The position numbers and the translations under genes are program-made. A stretch of DNA of 64,000 nucleotides from positions 49,296,693-49,360,692 of the forward strand of contig CM019071.1 of NCBI GenBank assembly GCA_009667805.1. Direction: 5' to 3'. Numbering within the stretch: the first letter of the stretch is position 1; every line of letters begins with the position of its first letter. Below, in pieces: positions 42,568 to 53,800 of this stretch. This DNA comes from Leptobrachium leishanense. Lineage: Eukaryota; Chordata; Amphibia; Anura; Megophryidae. The notes beneath the pieces were generated by a model. That model saw only the letters and a program-made list of their open reading frames with translations, did no database searches and was not told the origin of the DNA.

Positions 42568-43740
42568 GTACGGGGCGGCTAATGGGAATTAGAGTCCATT
42601 GCCAATTGATTGACCTGTTTTTCGGTCATCACCGGTTTCTGCAGAGATCGGGCTGTGACGGCATCTCAGCAAAGTCGGTTGTATTACTGTAATAGCACCA
42701 GTAGCCATGTAGTATTAAATATGGAGGATGATGGGGAATGAGCCAGTAGATTGTTGGGATCAGGCGTTAGAAATGGCCGTATTTTTGCAATGATATGAAG
42801 GTGACAGTTTTTAGAAAGAGTCTGAATATGGGGGTGACGGAAAGAGCAGAGTGGAGGGTGACCCCAAAGCGAATGGAGCAGACTAGTTATGCTCACGTGC
42901 ATAAATTGTGTAGAATCTGTCATGGGTTGAGGTTAGCTTTTATTAAAAGTAATAGTTGCATAAATATTTGTATTACTTTGTTCATTTTCTTGACGCCATT
43001 TAGGGTAGATTCATTTTTCTTACATTATCGTCTTTTCCGCCCCTACTCATTTCACTGACTCGAGGTAAACTCGCATCAATTCCGACCATAAGGTTGTGTT
43101 AAAAATCTAGGACCTGATCACATCTTGGATGTTAAAGGCAAGTCACAAATGTAAAACCACCGAGACGCTTTGCCAGCAGGTCAAAATCATAATACATTCG
43201 AAACGCACCTTGATAACACCAGCAGCACTAAACGCCGTTGGACATGGAGATGGACATGACCTTGTGTGACCTCCAGCCGGTCAAGGTGGTGGATTGATAC
43301 ACGGAGGAACACTGGGAACTATTTGTTTACAGTGTACCTCTGCCCGCTGTGTAAGGAAGCGGCAGATCGAGCTGCTCTCTGCACCGGGAGATCTGAGGTG
43401 AGTACCGGTATGGGATTTTTAGGTGGGTTTTAGTTTGTGTGTTATGTGTTTGTTCTGAAGCGAAATCACTTAACACCAGGGTTGAAAGATATTATTCAAA
43501 CCTGAGTAACGTTAGACACAGATGGAGATTGAGCTGGTTGCAATAGCTTGTTCTCCATCTGGTCGGGGCACATTAGCGCCTCCCATGCAAAGTATAGGAG
43601 ACATCAATGTACAGTAACCAGGTGCTACATCAGAGCTGAGCTTGCGTCTCAAATGGAATAGGATGAGTTAAAAATTAGCAGGGCTCAAGCCGTTATGCTT
43701 TGCTCCTGCTTGTTGTAACCACCATCTTTTAAGTTTTTTT
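42568..43740. repeat. Spacer between genes 3 and 4 (L2 relic and duplicated segment)
   Basis: Follows gene 3's last exon. Matches 21850-23060 in order and orientation. No TSP1 exon: no W-x-x-C / C-G-x-G pattern in any frame. Confidence 0.55.
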
Positions 43741-43744
43741 ATTT

Positions 43745-44551
43745 TTTACGACACAAATTGGTGCGCTGGTACGCGGATGGTATTACAATCGATGCGCATC
43801 TTTTTACGAACGACGTTTGCGCGCATAATTTTAACGTCTTTGAAAAGCTGGTGGTAACTGCAAATCGGAACGTTCTGGCCGAAGCGAAAAACACCAGCAT
43901 GAAAAAAAAATACTGCACAGTATAGTTACACATTCTACACATACCCAAACAATAAAATTGTGAATTTGTGTGTGTTTTTTTTTATTGCTGCAGCATATAT
44001 ACTAGCATACCTCGGTACAGAATGCACCTGTAAACATGTAACATAGTAACTATATTACTTACATATTTATTTTCCGCTTTAATCTGTATATTTGTGTTTT
44101 GTTTTTAATATCTTGCATTTATTACATTGTATTTCTGTAACCATTCAATGTTCTTGACCCCAGGACATACTGAAAACCAGAGAAATCTCAATGTATCCGT
44201 CCTGATAAAATCCTTTATAAATAAATAAATATATACTCAGATTTACTTTGACAGGCGCAAAAACTTAAGTGAGTCAATTAAGGTAAATTGATGTCAATTA
44301 AGGTTCTTAATTCTGATTGGTCGAATCCCGCGAACAAAACAGTCCGCGCACTGATTTACGTGCGCTACGTTACTGCCCGCGTATAACTCTTCGTTTTGCG
44401 CGTCGTTTTTACGAACGTTATTTTTTGACGGATGAGAAAATGCGTTCGGATCGTAATACCACGTTAATTTTGGCGCGATAACGCTGTACGGATGCGCTCA
44501 AAAAAATTTGCGCTGCGTGAACGAAATTGTGCGAAGAATGTAATAGGGGCC
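43745..44551. mobile_element. 5'-truncated GGCCCC-family DNA element with nested SINE
   Basis: Right end GAATGTAATAGGGGCC (44536-44551). Nearly identical to 29.26-30.04 kb, including the nested insert with 'cctgtaaacatgtaacatag'. The left end is missing. Confidence 0.65.
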
Positions 44552-44640
44552 AAAAAATTGTAATGGTTAAAGAGCACATAGGTGACTTTTCGAGAACCCA
44601 ACAATATATATAAATATACTCTGCATGCTGTGGGCATCGG

Positions 44641-44673
44641 CCAATCAGATTCCTTTCTGTAAACGTAGTTATA
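44641..44673 (+). promoter_or_regulatory. Promoter of gene 4 with weakened TATA
   Basis: CCAAT at 44641-44645 and GTTATAGG around 44668, as in gene 3. Confidence 0.5.
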
Positions 44674-44727
44674 GGTGCTGTGTTTACGGAGAGGCGTTAG
44701 GACACTGGCGGTGGCTTTGTTGTAGAC

Positions 44728-44853
44728 ATGGGGCCTTACAGTGTAACATGCCTTGTGTTCTTCTTTATAGTATACACCGAATCAGTCAAGTGGGTCGCAT
44801 TTCACCCCCCCACAAAAAAAGAAACACAACGTCATCCACTGGATAGAAAGGAG
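44728..44853 (+). CDS. Gene 4 exon 1: signal peptide and spacer
   Basis: 42 codons, almost identical to gene 3 (Ala to Glu and Asp to Val near the cleavage region, ...VYTESVKW). Donor GGAG|gtaccg. Confidence 0.72.
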
Positions 44854-47800
44854 GTACCGTTGTCTTACTTTCTTTCTCAACTGTCCTCCTTCAGACCACT
44901 TCTAGTGATGGTACCAGGTTTGGGAAATAATGTTTTATTTATTGGAGGCTGATTCCTTCCTCTCTGTTAGGGTTGTCCTAAGGCCTGTCGATGCCCTGTG
45001 AAACCCACATGTGCTCCAGGAAGTCCCCTAGTAATGGACACGTGTGGATGTGGGTGCAAGTTATGCGCTGTAGACAGGCTCTCCCCCTGTGATGGATTTA
45101 GACCCTGTGACGCCTCCCAGAATCTGACCTGTGACTATTCGCGAGGGCAGAAGAAAAACCTTGGAATGTGTAATGGTCAGTAGTGGCAAACAATGTTTTC
45201 GTGTGTCCGTGTCCTGCCTACCTGTCCGTGATATTCTCCTACCTCCTTTGCTTCTCCGTCTAATTGTTCCCCCCCCCTCTTATGACACTTAACCTCAGAG
45301 GGTGTTGTGTCTTCTCGCTGTGGTCCTCCTCCATTGTCACCTTATCCATTCTTCTCTCTCTCCATAATCACATTGTCTTCCTTCACCACACTCTTTCTCT
45401 TCATTCTTCTTTGGAGCTTCCTCATTCTATCACCCGTCTTGGATTTTTTTCCAGTTCCTATACTGATCGTATTTTCACTCTGTGCCCTTGAATTCCCTCT
45501 CCATCGCCAGACACCTCAATTCTTCTTGGCTGTCTCCTCTGTTTTTTTTCACCACCTTCATACGTCTTGCCCACTAGGTCGACCCGGTCGTCTATCCTCT
45601 TCGTATGTCTCCGACCCAACACTCAAGTGCAATCTCTAGTTTTCTATTTTTTTTCCTAAACCGGTGCTTTCTGTTCTGCCTTGTTTTCCCCCCATAGTCA
45701 TCAGAGAATATCGGTCCTGTTTCAACAAAGGTAATGAGGTCGTTCACGGTGAGTCGTTCTATCACGGCTGCGCGGCTCGATGTGATTGTGACGACGGAAA
45801 GTTGAAGTGCGAGTCCTTCTGTCGAAAATACGACCCACCTCTGATCGATGGCTGCAGCAAACTGCGCTTAAAGAAAGGTAAGACGGGTTCTTTTGGGTCT
45901 AAATGTTAGGAAATCATGAATATGCAGTTCTGGAGACAATATGCAGATGAAGTTTTAAGTACTTTATATGTAGCATGTCAACCACCTAGGTGGTAGCTAG
46001 ATCAGGGTGAGGTCAGACATATCATCGTAGGTCAAGCCTCGTGGCATTATCAGTGGAGATTTATCACTGTCCTAGGCTCAGCTCTGGTGGTGGAGCTTTG
46101 GATCTAAAATCCTGTTGTGGAGCTTCTCACAGCGACACCAGGGAGCTCTATATCTAACTCTGTGTGTCTGTGTGATATTAATCAGCAGATAAAACGGGGG
46201 GAAGAATTTAGGACACAGACGATAAAAGAAGTAAGAGCAAAGGAGTTACAGTGAGATATGGATAAAAGAGCAAAGGTATATGGAAATGAACATGGATAGT
46301 GTGAACATCGCTGGTGGCCTGTTCATGAACAGGACTGTATAAGGCACACAAAAGGATCTATTCAGGCTACAGCAAAAGAAAAATTATGGAATTCTTTTGC
46401 CTGGATAGGTTGGAGCTTCCTAGAAAAACACAATCTGTATATTTTGGATATAACAGTATAGGCTGGGGCCACACAGGTGCACTAAGTGCCCCCCCCACAG
46501 CATCCATCATAGCGTTTCGATGGACCAGCTGGGAGGACCACACGATATACCGTGGATGGTGCAGCAGCTGTGGATTTTCTCTCCCCATTGAGCCGCTACA
46601 ATGGACATCAGATGGGTCTACAAAGTTTGATTCCCCATAGGAAGCTCACGCTTTATAGAGGGCAAGGTGGCCACACGGGTGTCCGTGTAGTAGATGGGCT
46701 TGATCCTCATTTTCATACAGAGCACCACAGTTATGGAATAACCTTCCACACACCATCAAATCTTCCCCCAGTCTTAAGTCACTCAAGAGCTCCCTATTAA
46801 CATACCTCAATACGGAATGCACCTGTAAACATGTAACATAGTGACTATATACAGAATGCACCTGTAAACATGTAACATAGTGACTATATACAGAATGCAC
46901 CTGTAAACATGTAACACAGTGACTATATACAGAATGCACCTGTAAACATGTAACATAGTGACTATATACAGAATGCACCTGTAAACATGTAACATAGTGA
47001 CTATATACAGAATGCACCTGTAAACATGTAACACAGTGACTATATACAGAATGCACCTGTAAACATGTAACACAGTGACTATATACAGAATGCACCTGTA
47101 AACATGTAACATAGTGACTATATACAGAATGCACCTGTAAACATGTAACATAATGACTATATACAGAATGCACCTGTAAACATGTAACATAGTGACTATA
47201 TACAGAATGCTCCTGTAAACATGTAACATAGTGACTATATACAGAATGCGCCTGTAAACATGTAACATAGTGACTATATACAGAATGCACCTGTAAACAT
47301 GTAACAGTGACTATATACAGAATGCACCTGTAAACATGTAACGTAGTGACTATATACAGAATGCACCTGTAAACATGTAACGTAGTGACTATATACAGAA
47401 TGCACCTGTAAACATGTAACAGTGACTATATACAGAATGCACCTGTAAACATGTAACAGTGACTATATACAGAATGCACCTGTAAACATGTAACATAGTG
47501 ACTATATACAGAATGCACCTGTAAACATGTAACATAGTGACTATATACAGAATGCACCTGTAAACATGTAACAGTGACTATATACAGAATGCACCTGTAA
47601 ACATGTAACAGTGACTATATACAGAATGCACCTGTAAACATGTAACACAGTGACTATATACAGAATGCACCTGTAAACATGTAACAGTGACTATATACAG
47701 AATGCACCTGTAAACATGTAACATAGTGACTATATACAGAATGCGCCTGTAAACATGTAACAGTGACTATATACAGAATGCGCCTGTAAACATGTAACAC

Positions 47801-50800
47801 AGTGACTATATACAGAATGCACCTGTAAACATGTAACAGTGACTATATACAGAATGCACCTGTAAACATGTAACACAGTGACTATATACAGAATGCACCT
47901 GTAAACATGTAACAGTGACTATATACAGAATGCACCTGTAAACATGTAACATAGTGACTATATACAGAATGCGCCTGTAAACATGTAACAGTGACTATAT
48001 ACAGAATGCGCCTGTAAACATGTAACACAGTGACTATATACAGAATGCGCCTGTAAACATGTAACATAGTCACTATATACAGAATGCTCCTGTAAACATG
48101 TAACATAGTGACTGTATACAGAATGCACCTGTAAACATGTAGGGCAGTATTACAAAGCTGGTGCTAACTTAACCAGAGCTGTTAACATAACACCTCCATA
48201 GGCTATAATGGCTCTGGGAAGTTTACAACAGCTCTGGTTAAGTTAGCACCAAGTGTGTAATATAGCCCGTAACATAGTGACTATATTACTTACATATTTA
48301 TTTTGTGTTAATCTATATATTTGTGTTTTGTTCTTAATATCCTGTATTTATTACTTTGTATTTCTGTAACAATTCAATGCTCTTGAACCCAGGACATACT
48401 TAAAAATGAGAGAAATCTCAATGTATCCTTCCTGGTAAAATACTTTGGGGTCATATTACATAGTTGGTGCTAACTTAACCAGAGCTGGTGTAAACTTCCC
48501 AGAGCCATTATATTCTATGGAGGTTTTAAGTTTACAACAGCTCTGGTTAAGTTAGCACCAGCTTTGTAATATTGCCCTTGATAAATAAATAAATAAATTC
48601 TCGCAGATGTTGTCTCTGCACCCGTGTGAAAAAAAGTGTTGCTCCAATGAGAAATATTATTATTATGATTAAATCCAAACAGCGGCCGGAAAAGCGTTAC
48701 ATTTTGCATCTTCGGCAAACTCTGGCTCTCTTTGGATGAACATCTCAGTAACAATCGAGAATTATGTTCTTTTTTGATATTTAGAGCAGTGCTGCGAGCA
48801 TTGGAAATGCACAGAACGTACCGCTACCGATACCAAGTCATCCCAGGATAGTCTGATAGTCCTCAAGAGCATCAAGAAAGGAAGATCTCCTTCTAAAACT
48901 CAAGGTAAAAGGATGAGAAATGGCAATGGGACTTCTCTTTCTGTTCCTTTTACACCAAGCCTCATTCCTTCAACAAGATCTTCATGGACCTTTTCCTTTG
49001 TGATCACTGTGACCATTCTCTTCATTGTCTCCAAATATCTTCGACTTGATGGCCTCATTTTGTCATGACCATCTTCCTGGCCCTTCTCTTCCATGGACAC
49101 CATATTTCTTCTTCACCATCTTTCTGGTTCTCCTGCTCCGTGTTCACCAATTTTTTAAAAACTTTCTTCCCATTCTCCTCTTCCATGGCCACGGTATACC
49201 TTCTGCACCATCTTCCTGGTCATTCTCCTCCATGGCCAATGTATTCCTTCTTCACTATCATCCTGGTGCTTCTCCTTCATGGCCATGTATTACTTCTTCC
49301 ATATTCTCCTGGATCTCCTCCTACACAATTCTCGTGGTCCTCCTCTCTATGGTCCTCCTCTCTATGGTCATCCTATTTCTTCTTCGCCATATTCCTGGTC
49401 CTTCTCCTTCATGGCCAACATATTCCTTTGTCGTCTTCTTCCTGGTTCGACTCCTCTTCCATGGCCACCTTATTCCTTCTTTACAGATTTATTCTTATCT
49501 ATTGTTCTTCATGGTCTTCTGCTTTCTACATCTCCAGGACCATATCATTCCTTCAACCAGTTTCTATTTCTCCATGTCTACTCCTTTCTACTCCTCCACT
49601 CTCTTCTTTTCACACTCTGTATCTCTTTCTTGTCCTCTCTTTCTCATCTCACCCAACACTTTATGGAGCGTCTTATTTCCCTCTTTTTATCCTTTATTTC
49701 CCTCTTATGTCTTTTCCGTAGTCAATGCGACGCGTCAATCTTGCTTTGTTGATGGGAAGGAAATTTTACATGGTCAGAAATTTAAGGATGGCTGCAGACA
49801 TTTTTGTATCTGTTCGAATGGAAGCGGCTTGTGTTTACCCCTCTGTCTGCCAACCGAACCAGAGCCAGTGGCCGGCTGCGTAGAGATGCAATTAGAGGCC
49901 GGTAAGAGAAGTCCCCACGACGAAAAGGAAATCCAATTATTCATGATACTGGAAGATGTACAGTTTGCGTCATACCGGGTTTGCAGAGCCGTGAATGAAT
50001 GACTGGGGGTGGTAGACGGATGGACGGAAGGAAACTGATGGGATATGGTAATGTTGGTTGGAACTAAGCAGGAAATGGTGGTGACTGATGGAGATCGAGA
50101 AGGTCTTGTAAGATGGGACTAGTTGAGGAAAAAGTTCAAGAATTGTGTTAATTATTTGGTTTCCTTCTCTTCAGTTCCGGGACTTTGCTGCAAGAAATGG
50201 AAATGCATGAAGTATAAATCCGTGGACACCAAGGTATCTCCTGAAGATCTGAGAGAATTGGAAGCCAATCTTAGTCTTAACGCCCCAGGTAAGCGCATTG
50301 GTAAAGCTCCTCTTTATGGATCTCCTTCTTTTCCTTGTTCTCTGCGCTTTTCTCGTTTTTCTTTCTTCCCGGCCATTCTGTCCTCCCCGTCTGGGCTCTT
50401 CCTAAACACCATTTACATGTTTTCATTGAAGATTTTCGTCTCGTTTCTGAGCTTTTACTTCTCCATCAAGTCTCATTCCATTAAATTCTGTTTCCACACT
50501 TGTTCTCTACCTGGTTGCGCTATAGTTCCTCAACACCTCGTCCTCCTAAATCTCTGTTATTCGGCGTTCTGTCTTTTCTTCTGCTTTCCTTCCACATCCC
50601 TTTGTTGTCATCATCCTCCCGTTTTACGTTGACCCTTTTCCTTCGGGTCCTTCCTTTCCACCCTCTGTATTGCAGGCTCTTCGTTCTATTCAATTCCAGA
50701 ATTCTTCTTCTCTTTTCAGTCGTCATCAGAAAGCATCGCTCCTGTTTTTCCGACGGCTCTGAAATTCGTCACCGTCAAGAATTCCAGTTGGGTTGTGTGG

Positions 50801-53800
50801 GGAGATGTGAATGCAAAGATGGGGCCGTTATGTGCGTGTCCCTCTGCCCACCTTCTTTCCCAGCTCCTGTCCCTGGCTGCATCGATATGGATAAAGTGGC
50901 AGGTAAGAAGCAAATCCTGCATTGGGACAGTAACATTTTGTGCTCTATTCCAACCCACATGTAAACTTAACCAGAGTTGTTGTACTAGATAGACGTAGGA
51001 CCCTATTCCATAGTTTTTGGTAAAATGGAGATGGTAAACCGGATAATTACTCTTGCAGATTTTCCTTACTGTCTGCATTTTACCGGCGTTACTCCGAGGT
51101 AGTTGTTTTAATACGGCCTAGTTCCAGAATGAAGTGCAAGGCTGCCTGATACCACCAGTGGCGCTCCACGTACCTGTGGACATCGGCTCATGGAGTCTAT
51201 AATACTCAATGGAGCTTTGAGCATCCTGACTCGATGTGCAACAGTGCGAGACTAGGAACTATTTGTTTCCAGTCTCACTCTGCTCCCGACGACAGGAAGC
51301 GGCAGATCAGGCCACCCTTTTCACCGTGGGATGAGAGGTGAGTATGAGATTTAATAGGGGAGGGGGTTGCAAAGCATGTTATTTTAAGAATCACTTAACA
51401 CCAGCTTTCAGGAGTCGGTATTTCACAGCGGAATAATGTGTCCCGTGTGGAAGCGCAAGCTACGTTGGAATAGCCAGCGCTTCCACGCGGAGCTGCACAT
51501 TAACGCCTCCCATACTAAGTATAGGAGATGTTAATGTCCAGTAACCTCGTGCAGGGAAACGCTACATTCCAGGAGCAAGCTCAACTTGCAGAAGGAATGG
51601 AATAGAGATTGCCCTCAATAAAAGAACTGCAGGAGACGCCATTAGGGTTATTCAGAGAGCAGCGAAATCTCAACGACATCGCACGGTTTGGTCAAATTCG
51701 CCCACGCTGCTGTGAATTCAGCATTTACCGCAGGGGCCCCAAAGTACAGCGAATAACATACCGAACGCATCCAGAAAACCGCCGCAAAACCGTCAAATCG
51801 ATCCGAAAAAAAGCAGACGACTCACCGAGCAGAACGTCGACCAGGCGCCGGAAAAAGCCGACAAGCCACCGATGAGGGGTAAAAAAAAACAAACTAAAAA
51901 CATCGCAACTTTCAAAACACGTTTGCAAAAAGCTACTGCATGAAAATGCCTGGAAATAACATATGAGGTCCTATGAATAATAATAAAAAGGTCTGTTACA
52001 GAAACAAAACACCGTTTTAAAAGAAGAGCGGGAAAAAAACATTCGCCGAAAAAATCCGGAAAAATGCCTTAAAAATACCAATAAATAAATAGACTTTTTG
52101 CTGCAAATGAAAAGAATAAACGGTTTATTAGATATTGGATAAAAACGGGAATATTTTTAGCATTGAAAGCTATTGGGATTCGCCTGAATAAACCTGCCGA
52201 ATGAAACCACTGAACAGCAGGGCATTTCACTGACATTTCTCCGCTGTTCGGTGTCTGTGAATAGATTAACCATTGCTTCTCTATGGGGGATTTCACTGTC
52301 GCCGAAGAACAACATATTTCGCTGGCAATTTGCTGATACTTGGCGAACTGTTATACACATAGAAAGAAAAGAATCTGAACAATAGTTCAGATATAGTATA
52401 GATATAGACATATAGACATGCTGTGCAGCCCCTTGTGAGGACACGCTGGGACATGCTGCGCAGTAGACATGTGCACAGCACAAAATTTCGTTTTGAACTA
52501 ATGCATTAGTACTAAAATGCAATTTATTTAGTTGCTAAAGAAATTCGTTTTCAGTTCTTTAGTATGAAAACTAATTTCATTCATCCGAAAACCAGTGGAT
52601 ACAATTTACTATTGTAGTGGCTCCTCAGAGGGCTGAGATCGCTCCTTGTTACAGTATCTCTCACTCTCAGCACAATGTGGGCCATATTACATAGTTGATG
52701 CTAACATAACTAGAGCTGTTGTAAACTTCCCTGAGCCATTATAGCCTATGGAGGTTTTCAGTTTACAACAGTTAGCACCAACATTGTAATATGGCCCCGT
52801 GTCAGGCAAAGCTGTTACAGTAACTGACTGCTGCTCATCACAGCGCTCAGAGTTTCAGTAAAACTAGTAAATAATATTTTTATATATAAGAGGTTAGAAC
52901 AATATTCTTTCCTTGTTTAACTGAAACTCTGAGCGCTGTTACAGTCAGTTACTGTAACAGCTGAGTCTGATACATTGTACTGAGAGATTATGTAACAAGC
53001 AGCTGATCTCAGCGCTCACAGCCACTGGATTTAAAGGGCTAAAAAAAAAAGGCTCCTCTCTGTATAATGTATAGAACATCCTCCTGCATTAATTAATGCC
53101 CCTCTCTGTATAGAACATCCTACTGCATTGGCATGTGGAGGGTGCAGAACTTTGGATGTTGCGATCTTCAATGCTGGTCTCCTTCACTCATCAATGTAAT
53201 ATCACAAAAAGGACTGAAACTAAAATGTAGTGCATTTTATTTTAGTTTCTTTCGTTTTTTGTACTGAGCAGTTTCGTATCTCTTGAGTCAAACAAAAACT
53301 AAATTATCCCAAAATTCGAACTAAATCGTTTTAGTACTAAAACGAATGCACATGTCTACTGCGCAGCCCCTGTGAGGGACACGCTAGGACATTCTATATA
53401 TAGATACAGATGTTTACAGCGTTGTAATCAGAGATTAGAACATAACTGAAATGAAGCATTAGAATTCGCAAGGGAATGAACCTTTTACATCATACGATTC
53501 TTAGGCAATTATAACCTCCTGGATCAAGTTATTTACTGCATTCCAAATACATCCTTGTGGTTAAGGTTTACTATCGATTTACGAATCATTCCATATTGGT
53601 TAACGGCTGTAATTTATCGAACTAGATAGATTTGCTACAGGTTCCACTGTTGGCTAAGTAACTTGGTACAACAGCCGTTCTCTTGATCCACAGGATCTTA
53701 TAAAGAAACCTTTCAATTGAGCTAAGTACATTGCCTCACATCACTTTGTCTATATTTTTTAAATGTATGGTTTTTTATGTCATGTGTGTCCAATAAAATA

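Noticed and set aside
42568..44720. TSP1 exon for gene 3
   Set aside because: No W-x-x-C...C-G-x-G pattern in any + strand frame; the region is L2 relic and duplicated spacer.
46646..48106. Minus-strand frames with repeated VTCLQVHSVYSHY-like units
   Set aside because: They mirror the 36/39-bp satellite; frame breaks coincide with unit-length changes.
46805..48140. CRISPR-like regular array
   Set aside because: The units are contiguous without unique spacers and the context is eukaryotic.
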